DNA from: Halobacterium litoreum
Lineage (GTDB): Archaea; Halobacteriota; Halobacteria; Halobacteriales; Halobacteriaceae
DNA length: 64,000 nt
Assembly: GCF_021233415.1 (NCBI RefSeq)
Contig: NZ_CP089466.1
Location: forward strand, 682,001-746,000
Direction: 5' to 3'
Below are positions 18,666 to 27,827 of this stretch, piece after piece. Within the stretch, counting starts at the first letter, position 1; each line of letters opens with the position of its first letter. The notes beneath the pieces were generated by a model. That model was not told the DNA's origin. It searched no databases and saw only the letters and a program-made list of their open reading frames with translations. The position numbers and the translations under genes were made by a program.

Positions 18666-19721
18666 ATGAGCGACGAGAACCTCCGCGAGACGGTCGAACG
18701 AGTCGGCGCGGGGTTCGACCTCGGCGAGTACGAAATCGAGGCGTACCTCACCGTGCTCCAGCACGGCGAACTGACCGCCAGCGAGATAGCCGACCGCACG
18801 GACATCCCCCAGCCGCGGGTGTACGACACGGTCCGAAGCCTCGGCGACCGCGGCCTCGTGGAACTCCGCGAATCCAGACCGATGAAGGTCGTCGCGCTCG
18901 ACCCCGAGAGCGCCTTCGAGGGCCTCCAGTCGGACTTCGCGGAGATGGTGGCTGCACTCGAAGACGAGTACACGGCGCCAGCCCGCGACACGGAAGCCGT
19001 CTCCCTCGTGAAATCTCGGTCGACCATCGTCCGGTACTTCGGCGAAGTCATCGCGGACGCCGAGTTCGAGTTGGTGTGCTCGCTCACGCCGAGCCTCCTC
19101 GAACGCTTCGCCGACGACCTCGCCGCCGCGAAAGACCGCGGCGTCAGCGTCGACCTCGTGGTGACGCCCTCCGCTGACGCTCCCGACCCCGAGCGCTTCG
19201 ACTACGGCGCCGTCGCCACCACCGCGCGCGGCCGCCGCGGCATCACCACGCCCGTCGTCGCCGTCGCCGACGGCCAGTACTCCGTCTACGCCACGCAGGG
19301 CGCGGTCCGGGACGACCCCGAGAAGTACGGCGTCATCTTCAATCGCTCCGCGCTCGGCTTCCTCGTCTCCGGCTTCTTCGGCACCGTCATCTGGTCGACC
19401 GCGAACCGCGTCCTCCACGACCCGAACGGCGCCGTCTCCCTCCCGCGGACGTACGCCTCCATCCGGCGCTGCGTGAAAGACCTCGCGACCATCGACGGCG
19501 ACGTGTACGCCACCGTCCGCGGTCGCGACGTGCTCACGGGCGAACCCCGTACCGACCGCGGGCGCGTCGCCGAGACGCGCTTAGAGGCCAACGAAGAGGT
19601 CGCGACGCTCGTCGTCGAAACGGACAGCGGCCCCGTCGAAGTCGGCGGCCGCGTCGCCGCCTACGAGGACGTCGAAGCCCACGAAATCACGGTCGCCCGC
19701 GACGCGCCGCCGCAGGCCTAG
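18666..19721 (+). CDS. trmB: TrmB-family transcriptional regulator of sugar metabolism
   Basis: 351 residues. An N-terminal winged helix (about residues 22-80) has the TrmB pattern [20 protein letters not shown], then [13 protein letters not shown]. The long C-terminal part corresponds to the TrmB effector-binding region. In Halobacterium, TrmB binds TACT-N7/8-GAGTA sites and switches glycolytic, gluconeogenic and cofactor genes in response to glucose (established for that organism). No such site was noticed in promoters of this window. Start ATG 18666. The TAG stop lies within a CTAG shared with the convergent isomerase gene. Confidence 0.88.
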   Translation: MSDENLRETVERVGAGFDLGEYEIEAYLTVLQHGELTASEIADRTDIPQPRVYDTVRSLGDRGLVELRESRPMKVVALDPESAFEGLQSDFAEMVAALEDEYTAPARDTEAVSLVKSRSTIVRYFGEVIADAEFELVCSLTPSLLERFADDLAAAKDRGVSVDLVVTPSADAPDPERFDYGAVATTARGRRGITTPVVAVADGQYSVYATQGAVRDDPEKYGVIFNRSALGFLVSGFFGTVIWSTANRVLHDPNGAVSLPRTYASIRRCVKDLATIDGDVYATVRGRDVLTGEPRTDRGRVAETRLEANEEVATLVVETDSGPVEVGGRVAAYEDVEAHEITVARDAPPQA

Positions 19722-20596
19722 TACTCCCGAACGCCCTCGTCGGTCACGACCGAGTCGAGCAACCGCGTCGGCGTCGCGTCGTACGCCGGATTCTTCACCT
19801 CGAAGCCCTCCGGCGGCTCGCGGATGACCTCGCTCGGGTCGCGGAAGTCGTTCTCGAACCGGAACCCCTCCGCTACGAGTTTCGCGCTCGACCCCGCCAC
19901 CGTCACCGGCGTCCCGACGTCCGCCGCGGTCGCCGCAATCGGGTACGTCCCCACGCGATTGTAGTACGTGTCCTCGACGATGCAGTCCATCCCCAGCAGG
20001 ACGCGGTCGCAGTCACCGAGGTAGTAGCCCGACGCGCCGTCCACCACCAGCGTCGGCGAGATGCGGTCGATTTCCGCGAGCGTCCGCGCCGTCTTCCGAC
20101 CGAGATGTCGCGGTCGCGCCTCCGTCACGAACACGTCGAGGTGCTTGCCGTCCCGCGCCGCCAACTCCAAGGCCTCCAGTACGGTCGACGAGTAGTCGTG
20201 CGTGAGCAGCGTCTGCCCGTCCTCGATGCGCTCGGCCGTCGCCTCGGCCGCCGCGTGCTTCGCGTTCTCGACGGTCTCCACCACGCTGTCGATGGCCGCC
20301 GCCGTGAGTTCCTTGGCCTCCGCCACCGACGCCGGCTCCGCGTCCCGCACCGCCTCCACGATTTCCCGTTGCGTCGTCACGAGCGACGCGTGCGACGCGT
20401 TCGCCCGACGCAACGCGTTGCTGTTCCGTTCGAGCCCCCGCACGTACTCCTCGACGGTCGGGTAGTCGTTGTCGAGGAGGTCCCGGAGCGCGCGAGCGGC
20501 TTTCACGGCGACGACCGAGGAGGAGTGCGTCCGCATCTCGCGAATCTCCTCGGCAGTCTCGTCTATCATGGTAGACGCATCCTCGGGTCCAGCCAT
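19718..20596 (-). CDS. Ribose-1,5-bisphosphate isomerase (eIF2B alpha-like family)
   Basis: 292 residues, eIF2B-alpha/beta/delta fold. Family blocks are seen: [26 protein letters not shown], and [23 protein letters not shown] with the catalytic Asp and Cys typical of ribose-1,5-bisphosphate isomerase. The Cys in MDCI (R15Pi-specific) favours isomerase over a true initiation factor or methylthioribose-1-phosphate isomerase. In archaea it turns ribose 1,5-bisphosphate into ribulose 1,5-bisphosphate in nucleotide ribose breakdown. ATG 20596 is preferred over an ATG 30 nt upstream. TrmB is convergent and shares the CTAG stop. Confidence 0.85.
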   Translation of the reverse strand: MAGPEDASTMIDETAEEIREMRTHSSSVVAVKAARALRDLLDNDYPTVEEYVRGLERNSNALRRANASHASLVTTQREIVEAVRDAEPASVAEAKELTAAAIDSVVETVENAKHAAAEATAERIEDGQTLLTHDYSSTVLEALELAARDGKHLDVFVTEARPRHLGRKTARTLAEIDRISPTLVVDGASGYYLGDCDRVLLGMDCIVEDTYYNRVGTYPIAATAADVGTPVTVAGSSAKLVAEGFRFENDFRDPSEVIREPPEGFEVKNPAYDATPTRLLDSVVTDEGVREY

Positions 20597-20627
20597 ATGC
20601 TTTCCGGAGTAAGCCACGTAAGCCACT

Positions 20628-20700
20628 CGGAAGCCCTCCCTCGCGAGCGCCGCCTCGCGGCGCTCGCTCGGTCGCCCTTACAGTCCGCCAGGCTACCGGG
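20628..20700. repeat. Degenerate fragment of the bipartite hairpin element
   Basis: This stretch carries an AAGCCC box, a perfect 11-bp stem (GCGAGCGCCGC at 20643-20653 with GCGGCGCTCGC at 20657-20667), and then TTACAGTCCGCC with a following CTACCGG. The order matches the left half of the element at 37790-38075 (GAAAGCCCC, stem, TTTCAGTCC, CTACCGG). It looks like a decayed half-copy between the isomerase and a lipoprotein gene. Confidence 0.5.
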
Positions 20701-20800
20701 TGTGGAGTGGTGACGGAATGATTCCGGCCGGTCGGGTGCTAAATTGGTTCGGGGCTACGTCCGGCAGAAAGTACTTACTTCTGTCACGACAGACTCGGAT

Positions 20801-21451
20801 GTGAAACGTCGCCGCGTCCTCCTCGGTCTCGCAGGCGCTGCGTCGCTGTCGGGGTGTCTCTCGTCGTCCGCCTCCGACCCGACGACGACCACAGGTACGA
20901 CCGTGTCTACCAGCACGTCGACACAGCGAACCACCGAGTCGACGACCGAGACGCAGACGACTGCCGAACCCGAGATGGAGACGCTCCCGAGAGAACCCCC
21001 CGACGAGGCTGTCGACTGCGGGAGCGACGACCTCACCGTTGTCGACGGGCCGGACGGAACGACCCCATCGCAGTCGAATGGCTTCGAACTGGCCGCGTCG
21101 AAGGACACTGTCATCGTCGGCGAGGAGAGTACGTTCACGCTCACGAACGTCGGCGACGAGCGGACGGGCATCGGCGAGATATACAAGTACGGCATCCAGC
21201 GGCGGAACGGAGACGAGTGGACGGGCATCTATCACACTCCCGGGTCACTCTGGACGGACTTGGCTATACTCGTACCCCCAGGCGGCGGCTACGAGTGGCA
21301 GTTCACCTTCGACCGGAACGGACTGGAGCGACAGAACGGACACAACCCCACGTACTACGTCTGCTCATCGATCGAATCCGGCACGTACCGGTTCGCCTTC
21401 TGGGGGCTCGAGGAAACGGTGACAGTCGAGTTCACCGTCGAAGCGCCCTGA
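20801..21451 (+). CDS. Tat-exported lipoprotein, Thr-rich linker, second family member
   Basis: 216 residues from a GTG at 20801. The signal KRRRVLLGLAGAASLSGC gives a lipid-modified Cys near residue 18. A Ser/Thr-rich spacer (about 25-52) precedes a ~150-residue beta-rich domain containing GEESTFTLTNVG and PPGGGYEWQF, similar in layout to the lipoprotein at 17570. An ATG 57 nt upstream in the same frame would bury the Tat motif and is not used. The mature part has two Cys that might form a disulfide. The function is unknown. Confidence 0.78.
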   Translation: MKRRRVLLGLAGAASLSGCLSSSASDPTTTTGTTVSTSTSTQRTTESTTETQTTAEPEMETLPREPPDEAVDCGSDDLTVVDGPDGTTPSQSNGFELAASKDTVIVGEESTFTLTNVGDERTGIGEIYKYGIQRRNGDEWTGIYHTPGSLWTDLAILVPPGGGYEWQFTFDRNGLERQNGHNPTYYVCSSIESGTYRFAFWGLEETVTVEFTVEAP

Positions 21452-21495
21452 GGCGAGCTCCGGTACTCCGAGAGGGGTAGGCAGTTCAGCGTGGG

Positions 21496-21882
21496 TCAGT
21501 ACCACGCTATCTGCTGGTCCGTGGTGCTCACTTCGACAGCGTAGAGGTCGTCGTCGCGCTGGAGGTAGACTTCCATATCGTGGGCGGCGTCGCCGAGTCG
21601 GTTCGCGAGCGAGTACGCCGCTGGGGGGAGTTCTCCGTCAGACGGGCACTTCTTGACGTTCCCCGAGCGTATCGCGTCGAGCGCGATGTCTCGCTGGGCG
21701 GCCGGCAAGTCGCCGACGACGACTTTGTTGGACACCTCGGACGGCGCTGTGTCTGCCGGCCGCGTCGACAGGCGAATCGACTGACGGTCGCTGCACCCGG
21801 ACGAACCGCGGTTCAGACACCCCGCGGACGCGACCGCCAGCGCGCCACACGAAGCCCGGAGGAACGCACGCCGCCCTTTCAT
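21496..21882 (-). CDS. Short Tat lipoprotein, function unknown
   Basis: 128 residues. GRRAFLRASCGALAVASAGC is a twin-arginine lipoprotein signal of the usual length. The mature ~105 residues are mixed alpha/beta, and the block NKVVVGDLPAAQRDIALDAIRSG recalls haloarchaeal extracellular domains of unknown function. Base composition is slightly less GC-rich than flanking genes. It is convergent with the lipoprotein at 20801. Confidence 0.72.
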   Translation of the reverse strand: MKGRRAFLRASCGALAVASAGCLNRGSSGCSDRQSIRLSTRPADTAPSEVSNKVVVGDLPAAQRDIALDAIRSGNVKKCPSDGELPPAAYSLANRLGDAAHDMEVYLQRDDDLYAVEVSTTDQQIAWY

Positions 21883-21995
21883 CGAGCGGAGGAACAGTCC
21901 AACTGAAGAAATGTCTTGTGGGCCCGGCGCCGACGCGCGCTCGGGTCGCCTGCCGCGGCCCGACCCGCTTTACCCCTCGGCCCCGTACTCAGTGT

Positions 21996-22373
21996 ATGGT
22001 CGACGTGTCGTACTACTGTCCGCGGTGTGGCGCCGTCGCCGAACTGGACCGCGACGCCCGTCTCGCCGACAAGTCCGTGACGCCGTTCCCGCTGGAGGGG
22101 TGGTCGTACGCGAGCGCGAGCGACGACTACGAGGCCGACGAGTGGGACGGCGTGAAGTTGGTCTGCGGCGAGGGCGACGCGTCGTGGTCGCATCCGCCCG
22201 ATACGGAACGCGACGACGCGCCGGGGTGTGGCGAGCCGTTTTTCCTGAACTTCGTGCGCTTCGAGGACGGCGAAGAGGTGTCGGGGTCGCCCGAGTCCGA
22301 ACACGTTCGACTCGCCGAAGGGATGGGGCCGGGCGGGCCGCGCGGGCCGAGTGGACCGGGGTTCTCCCGGTAG
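21996..22373 (+). CDS. Small Cys-rich putative zinc-binding protein
   Basis: 125 residues. CPRCG near residue 8, LVCGEGD near 52, and GCGEPFFLNF near 76 provide four Cys in zinc-ribbon spacing interrupted by a long insert. The C-terminus is a Gly/Pro-rich tail (GPGGPRGPSGPG). No known family recognised. Start ATG 21996 follows a TTTACCCC box about 25 nt upstream, and an in-frame ATG further upstream lies in unrelated sequence. Confidence 0.72.
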   Translation: MVDVSYYCPRCGAVAELDRDARLADKSVTPFPLEGWSYASASDDYEADEWDGVKLVCGEGDASWSHPPDTERDDAPGCGEPFFLNFVRFEDGEEVSGSPESEHVRLAEGMGPGGPRGPSGPGFSR

Positions 22374-22409
22374 CGCTCGCGCGGCGTCGGGCTCGCCGCT
22401 GTCGGTCCC

Positions 22410-23258
22410 TCAGGCGCGCTCCGCGTCGATTACGTCGCCGTCGCTGTCGACGGTCAGCGACAGCGTCTCGTCGCCGGCTTCGACGTCGACGCGCACTCGG
22501 AGCGGGTCGGTCGACACTACGGTCTCGGTGCCGGGCTCACAGAAGTCCAGCGTCCAGAACGGCACCGTTCGCACGTCGACGCCGTGGTCGAAGTGGAAGG
22601 CCAGCACGTCGGGGTGGCCGAGCAGGAACAGCCCGACGGGTAGCACGTGCTGGAACCCGCAGTGGTGGCAGTCGCCGTGGTAAACCCAATGCTCGGGGTC
22701 GCCGTCCCACAGTCGGAGGCCGCCCTCGACGCGCCCCGAGCACTCCGAGCAGACGCCCTCCCGAGTCAGCGACCCCCAGCGGTTTTCGAGGAACGCGGCG
22801 CGCTCGGCGACGGCGTCCCGGGGCTGTGACCGGAGGAAACTCGGCGGGACGTACAGCGCCAGCGCGTGGTCGTCGTCGCCACAGGTCACGTGGAGCGCGC
22901 CCGCCTCGTAGCGCAGGCGGAGGTCGTCGCCGCAGGTCCAGCAGTCTCCGGGCGCGTCCACCGGACCCCACGTCCAGTCGGCGTCGAGGAACCCCGACCG
23001 GAGGGTCGATACCACGCGCATCCCCACGCGGGAGAGCCGGTAGCCGCCGTCGCCGCGCTCCACGAGGCCGCCGAGGCGGTCGAGGTGGTAGGTGAAGTTC
23101 CCGCTGTCGCGCTCGCCGACGCGCCTCCGGAGGTCGTTGTACGCCAGCCTCGCGTCTACGCCCGCGTCCCGGTGGAAGTCGGCGAGCGCGCGCAGGATGT
23201 CGGCGCGAGTCGCGTGCGAGACCAACTCGAACACGTCCGTCGACGCGTCGTCGCCCAT
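22410..23258 (-). CDS. ArsR-like winged-helix regulator with C-terminal zinc ribbons
   Basis: 282 residues. The N-terminal winged helix (about 8-90) has HATRADILRALADF and FTYHLDRLGGLVERGDGGYRLS. The C-terminal part has four Cys pairs: CWTCG near 107, VTCG near 124, CSECSG near 168, and CHHCG near 196. This points to two zinc ribbons fused to a DNA-binding head. Haloarchaea have many such proteins, and the ligand and target genes are unknown. A TATA-like GGTTTAGG lies near 23282-23289. Confidence 0.8.
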   Translation of the reverse strand: MGDDASTDVFELVSHATRADILRALADFHRDAGVDARLAYNDLRRRVGERDSGNFTYHLDRLGGLVERGDGGYRLSRVGMRVVSTLRSGFLDADWTWGPVDAPGDCWTCGDDLRLRYEAGALHVTCGDDDHALALYVPPSFLRSQPRDAVAERAAFLENRWGSLTREGVCSECSGRVEGGLRLWDGDPEHWVYHGDCHHCGFQHVLPVGLFLLGHPDVLAFHFDHGVDVRTVPFWTLDFCEPGTETVVSTDPLRVRVDVEAGDETLSLTVDSDGDVIDAERA

Positions 23259-23360
23259 TCTCGGGGACTACGGCGCGCCCCACCTAAACCTCCGTGTCAA
23301 ATCAATTAGTGTAACGCGTTGCTCAGAACGGCTAACTCCGGCCCGCGCCACGCGACGAGT

Positions 23361-23765
23361 ATGGACGAACGAGAGCGCCAGCGACTGCTGGACCGCGTCG
23401 AGCGGCCGTCGAACAGCATCGGCGAGTCGATTCCCGACGAACTGTCGGTCGGCGACACCACCATCGACCTGAAGGCGTTCGTCTTCGAGTGCAAGCGCCT
23501 CGACGCCGTGCCGACCGACCGGCGCGAGGAAATCGAGTCGGTGCAGTCGACGCTCCGGCGCGAACGCCTCCGGCGCAAGCGCCGAATCAGGGACGACGAT
23601 ATCTCCCGCGAGACAGCAGAAGAACTCGCAGCGAGCGTCCACGGCATCGACCGCGCGCTGAACGCCTTGGCGGGATTGAACGACCCCGACATCGGGGAGG
23701 AACTCAGACAGAAGCGACTGGACGACGCGAGGGAACTGCTCGCGCTGGCCGACACCTCGCTCTGA
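23361..23765 (+). CDS. DUF5788-like conserved haloarchaeal protein
   Basis: 134 residues, wholly helical in appearance with many charged residues. FVFECKRLDAVP near 42, then a basic helix RRERLRRKRRIRDDD, then HGIDRALNALAGL near 93, match my memory of the haloarchaeal DUF5788 family. Function unknown; the basic helix in an otherwise acidic protein hints at nucleic-acid or phosphate binding. The first ATG giving the family N-terminus is 23361. Confidence 0.72.
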   Translation: MDERERQRLLDRVERPSNSIGESIPDELSVGDTTIDLKAFVFECKRLDAVPTDRREEIESVQSTLRRERLRRKRRIRDDDISRETAEELAASVHGIDRALNALAGLNDPDIGEELRQKRLDDARELLALADTSL

Positions 23766-23847
23766 GGGCGCTCGGTCCGGCGGAACTGGCGGCGACCCGC
23801 CGACGAAACCCACACGTTTTACTCGCCGCCCGCCCTCGCCGTCGGGC

Positions 23848-24330
23848 ATGGACTCACTCACGCGACGCGAGGCGGTCGGCGCCGGCGTCGCCGCGCTCGC
23901 GGGACTCGCCGGCTGTTCGACGGGGTCGGGGTCGAGCGGCGGCGGTGGCGGCAGCGACCAGCCGCGACTCGACCGCGTCCGCGTCAGCAACTCGCGGGCC
24001 GACGACGTGTCCCTGGACCTGCAACTGGAACTCGACGGCGAAGTCGTGTTCTGGCGGGACGTGGCCGTCGACGGCGTGGAGACCGAGGGGTCGGGACAGA
24101 GCGTGCAGGGCGCGACGTTCGAACCGCCGGCGTTCCCGCGGGAGCGCGGCGAGTGGCGCGTCAGGGCGCGTGTCCGCGGGACGGACCAGACGTACTCGAC
24201 GCTGTTCACGAGCGAGACGACGGCGGAGTCGTGTCTCGCGCTCGGCGTGAACGTGCAGGCAGACGACGTCGAAATCACGTACGTCGCCACCCACGAGTGC
24301 GACGCCGTCTCGACAACGACCGAGGGCTGA
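23848..24330 (+). CDS. Small Tat lipoprotein, paralogue A
   Basis: 160 residues. The signal SLTRREAVGAGVAALAGLAGC is Tat type with a lipobox Cys. A Ser/Gly spacer precedes a ~115-residue immunoglobulin-like domain with a Trp-containing strand (VFWRDVAVDG), a FEPPAFP motif, and two conserved Cys near the C-terminus. It shares this architecture with the gene at 25826 (IEPPAFP and two late Cys). The two flank nucleotidase copy 2, all on the same strand. Confidence 0.78.
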   Translation: MDSLTRREAVGAGVAALAGLAGCSTGSGSSGGGGGSDQPRLDRVRVSNSRADDVSLDLQLELDGEVVFWRDVAVDGVETEGSGQSVQGATFEPPAFPRERGEWRVRARVRGTDQTYSTLFTSETTAESCLALGVNVQADDVEITYVATHECDAVSTTTEG

Positions 24331-24384
24331 CGCTCCAGATTCCTTCACAGAACGCTTAGGGGGCGGGTGGCGGTACACCGCTCT

Positions 24385-25764
24385 ATGACTGTCCGCATCC
24401 TCCACTACTCGGACGTGGAGAACGCCCACGACACGCCCGAGCGCGCCGGTCGACTCGCCGGCGCCATCGGCGAACTCCGCGACGACTCGACGGTCGTCAC
24501 CGGGAGCGGCGACAACACCGCGCCGGGCGTGCTCTCGCTGGCCTGTGACGGCGCGCAGGCACAGGACTTCTACGACGCGGTCGACCCCGACGTCGACACC
24601 TTCGGGAACCACGACTTCGACCACGGGTTCGACGCCGCGCGGCGCGCCGCCCGCGAATTCCCGGGCGCGTGGCTGAACGCGAACGCCTACCTCGACGGCG
24701 AGCGCTTCGCCGCCGAGCACACCACGCCGAGCGTGCTCGTCGACGCCGGCGGTGAGACGGTCGGGTTCGTCGGCGTGGCGAACGAGGCGACACCCGAGAT
24801 GAACCCGAAGGCTGACGCGCTGGACGTGCGCGACCCGGCGACGGCCGTCAACGACGCTGCGAGCGACCTCCGGGACGCGGGCGCGGACCACGTGGTCGTC
24901 GTCTCGCACTGCGGCGATAGGGACGACGAACTCGCGACCGAGGTGGACGCGGACGCGATTCTCGGCGGGCACGAGCACGACGAACACCTCGCTCGCGTGG
25001 ACAGCACGCTCGTCGCGCGCCCCGGCGCCTGCGGGCACGGCCTGCTGGCGGTGCGCCTCGGCGACGAAGTGACTGCGACACAGCACGACACCGCCGATTT
25101 CCCCGTGGACGAGTCGGTCGCGGACGCGCTCCGCGAGCGCAAGGACAGAACCGGGCTCTCGGCGGTCGTGGCGACGGTCGAAGAGCCGGTGACGCGCACC
25201 GAGCGCGACCGGAAGGGCGGCGAGAGCCCGGTCGGGAACTTCGTCACGGACGCGATGCGCGCGGCGGGCGCCGCCGACGCCGCGTTCGTCTTCGGCGGCA
25301 TCCGCGAGGACGACCCCCTAGAGGGCGAGGTGACCGCCGGCGAAATCCACGGCCTCTGCCCGTTCGACGACGAGGTCGCCGTCGCCGAGGTGGACGGCGC
25401 GACGCTCCTCGACGCGCTCCGAGACCTCTCCTTTGCCGCGCGCCACCCCGACGAGGACGTGCCCGCGTGGTGGTTCGGGCAAGTCTCCGGCATCGAACTC
25501 GTCTACGACGACCGCGACCACGCGGTCGTGGAGGCGTCGGTCGGCGGCGACCCGATTCACCCCGACGATACGTACGAAGTTGCGCTCTCGGATTACCACG
25601 TCGAGACCGACCACATCGTGCGCGCCGTCGGTCCCGACGACGTGGTGCGGACCGCTGTGCCGCTCCGCGATGCGCTCGTGGCGTACGCTCGCGAGGCCGG
25701 TGTGAACACCGACGTGGAGGGCCGCATCCAGCGGCCGTACCTCGAGACGCCCACGCTGCACTGA
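24385..25764 (+). CDS. 5'-nucleotidase/UshA-like metallophosphatase, copy 2
   Basis: 459 residues, paralogous to 15367-16713 throughout. Motifs: SDVEN in place of DxH, GSGDNTAPG, GNHDFDHG, SHCG, and an intact GHEHDEH where copy 1 has GHIAS. No signal peptide, so cytosolic. The C-terminal domain carries the stacking and binding region of 5'-nucleotidases. It lies 54 nt after one small lipoprotein gene and 61 nt before another, all codirectional. Predicted activity is nucleotide or phosphoester hydrolysis, but the Glu replacing the first His ligand is unusual. Confidence 0.85.
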   Translation: MTVRILHYSDVENAHDTPERAGRLAGAIGELRDDSTVVTGSGDNTAPGVLSLACDGAQAQDFYDAVDPDVDTFGNHDFDHGFDAARRAAREFPGAWLNANAYLDGERFAAEHTTPSVLVDAGGETVGFVGVANEATPEMNPKADALDVRDPATAVNDAASDLRDAGADHVVVVSHCGDRDDELATEVDADAILGGHEHDEHLARVDSTLVARPGACGHGLLAVRLGDEVTATQHDTADFPVDESVADALRERKDRTGLSAVVATVEEPVTRTERDRKGGESPVGNFVTDAMRAAGAADAAFVFGGIREDDPLEGEVTAGEIHGLCPFDDEVAVAEVDGATLLDALRDLSFAARHPDEDVPAWWFGQVSGIELVYDDRDHAVVEASVGGDPIHPDDTYEVALSDYHVETDHIVRAVGPDDVVRTAVPLRDALVAYAREAGVNTDVEGRIQRPYLETPTLH

Positions 25765-25825
25765 GCGCCGACCCAACTGTACAATCCCCCAATACTTTTC
25801 GGGAACCACGACGAACAGCGGCCCG

Positions 25826-26266
25826 ATGCCCTCCACTCGCCGCCGCTTCCTCGGAGCGACTGCCGGCACGACCGCCGCGCTCGTCAGTCTCGCAGGCTGC
25901 ACGGGGTCGGACGGGAATCCACCCGACCGGCCGGTCGTCGAGCGCGTCGGCCTCCGGAACCACGACGACACCGCCCACCGCGTCGCACTCCACGTCGAGG
26001 TCGACGGAACCGTCGAACACTGGACTTCCTACGACCTCGCGCCCGCCGGCGAGGACGGCGGCGCCGCGACCATCGAACCGCCGGCGTTCCCCGCCGAGGA
26101 GGCCATCTGGGCGGTCGGCGTGCGCCTACTCGACGGGGACGCCCAGACGACGGTCGACCCCCGTGTCCACGACCACACCTGCAAGGTGTTGACGTTCCGC
26201 GTCACCGACGACGCCGACATCGAGCCGGCGTCGACGAGTCACGAGTGCGACGGTGGCGGCGAGTGA
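25826..26266 (+). CDS. Small Tat lipoprotein, paralogue B
   Basis: 146 residues. TRRRFLGATAGTTAALVSLAGC is a Tat lipoprotein signal. The mature domain resembles that of 23848-24330: GLRNHDDTAHRVALHVEVDG parallels its VSNSRADD segment, IEPPAFP parallels FEPPAFP, and a C-terminal Cys pair is in the same places. A TATA-like AATACTTTT lies at 25790-25798, so it has its own promoter. It ends next to the stop of the convergent rtcB gene with no gap. Confidence 0.78.
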   Translation: MPSTRRRFLGATAGTTAALVSLAGCTGSDGNPPDRPVVERVGLRNHDDTAHRVALHVEVDGTVEHWTSYDLAPAGEDGGAATIEPPAFPAEEAIWAVGVRLLDGDAQTTVDPRVHDHTCKVLTFRVTDDADIEPASTSHECDGGGE

Positions 26267-27766
26267 CTACCCCTTGACGTTGCAGACGGGGAACGTGCGC
26301 ACCACGAGGTCGCCGATGCCGAGGTCGTCGGAGACGCCGACGACCTCGTCCACGTCCTTGTAGACGCCGGGGGCCTCCTCCGCGATGGTGGAGCCTGAGG
26401 CCGCCTTGACGTAGATTTCGTTCTGCTCGCGCAGGTCGTCGGCCACGTCGCCGCCCCAGTACTCGTCTTTCGCCTGCGTGCGACTCATCAGCCGGCCCGC
26501 GCCGTGCGCAGTGGAACCGAACGAGCGGTCGAGCGAGCCGTCGCCGCCCTTCAAGACGTAACTCCCGGCTCCCATGCTGCCGGGGATGATGACCGGCTGA
26601 CCCACGTCGCGGTACGCCTTCGGGACCTCGGGGTGGCCGGCGGGGAACGCGCGCGTCGCGCCCTTGCGGTGAACGTAGAGGTCGCGCTCCACTCGCCCGC
26701 CGTCGCCGTCGAGGCTGTAGCCGTCTTCAGTGACGTACACATCGTGAGTCTCGCGTTTCGCGATGTTGTGCGCCACGTCGTACAGCAGGTCCATCTCCAA
26801 GTCCTGCCACGACGCGTCGAACACGTCCGCGAACGTCTCCCGGACCGCGTGCGTGATGAGTTGGCGGTTCACCCACGCGAAGTTGATGGCGGCGCACATC
26901 GCGCCGTAGTAGTCCTCGGCGACCTCGGAGCCGGCGGGCGCAGCGGCGAGGTCCTTGTCCGGGAGTTCCTCGAGGAACTCGGGGTGTTCCTGCTCGATGC
27001 GCCGGAGGTAGTCCGAGCAGACCTGGTGGCCGAGGCCCCGCGAGCCGCAGTGAATCAGGACGACGAGTTGGTCCTCAGCGAGACCGAACGCGTCGGCCGT
27101 CTCGTCGTCGTAGACGTCGGTGACGCGCTGGATTTCGAGGAAGTGGTTGCCCGACCCCAGCGACCCCATCTGGCTGGCGCCGCGGTCCTTGGCCTTCTTC
27201 GAGACGGCGTCCGGGTCGGCGTCCGGACGCATCCCCTCGTCCTCGCAGTGCTCGAGGTCCTCGCGCACCGCGTACCCCTCCTCCAGACACCAGTCGACGC
27301 CGCGTTCCAGCGCCTTCTCCAAGTCGGTGTGGTTGCCGTCGTGGACGCCGCCGCCGCCGAGACCGCAGGGCACGGCGTCGAACAGCGCCTCCACGAGTTC
27401 CTCCTCGCGGCCCCGCACGTCCTCGTAGGTCAGATTCGTCTTCACCATCCGGACGCCGCAGTTGATGTCGAAGCCGACGCCGCCCGGCGAGATACAGCCG
27501 TCCTCGGCGTCGAACGCCGCGACGCCGCCCACCGGGAAACCGTACCCCTGGTGGCCGTCGGGCATGCAGAGCGCGGGCGCGACGGCGCCCGGCATGCACG
27601 CGACGTTCCGGAGTTGCGAGAGCGTGCGGTCGTCCTTGATGTGTTCGAGGAGGTCCTCGTTCGCGAACACGCGCGCCGGGACGTCCATCCCGTCGTCGCG
27701 CTCCAACTCCCAGACGTTCGCCTCGACCTCGTGGAGCGTGAGGCCGTCGGCGTCGAACGTGGTCAT
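26267..27766 (-). CDS. rtcB: tRNA-splicing ligase RtcB
   Basis: 499 residues. It joins 2',3'-cyclic phosphate and 5'-OH RNA ends using GTP and Mn, the archaeal tRNA exon ligase and RNA-repair enzyme. FDINCGVRM places metal-binding Asp100 and Cys103, and AHGAGRLMSR near residue 415 holds the guanylylated His. MPDGHQGYGFPVGG, the intein-site region, is intact with no intein. Archease lies 61 nt upstream on the same strand, forming the expected partner pair. Confidence 0.97.
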   Translation of the reverse strand: MTTFDADGLTLHEVEANVWELERDDGMDVPARVFANEDLLEHIKDDRTLSQLRNVACMPGAVAPALCMPDGHQGYGFPVGGVAAFDAEDGCISPGGVGFDINCGVRMVKTNLTYEDVRGREEELVEALFDAVPCGLGGGGVHDGNHTDLEKALERGVDWCLEEGYAVREDLEHCEDEGMRPDADPDAVSKKAKDRGASQMGSLGSGNHFLEIQRVTDVYDDETADAFGLAEDQLVVLIHCGSRGLGHQVCSDYLRRIEQEHPEFLEELPDKDLAAAPAGSEVAEDYYGAMCAAINFAWVNRQLITHAVRETFADVFDASWQDLEMDLLYDVAHNIAKRETHDVYVTEDGYSLDGDGGRVERDLYVHRKGATRAFPAGHPEVPKAYRDVGQPVIIPGSMGAGSYVLKGGDGSLDRSFGSTAHGAGRLMSRTQAKDEYWGGDVADDLREQNEIYVKAASGSTIAEEAPGVYKDVDEVVGVSDDLGIGDLVVRTFPVCNVKG

Positions 27767-27827
27767 GCGTGAACGTCGGCGGGGCGCGTGGGAATACGTT
27801 TCGTCTACCCGGCGCCCGACGCGTCGC

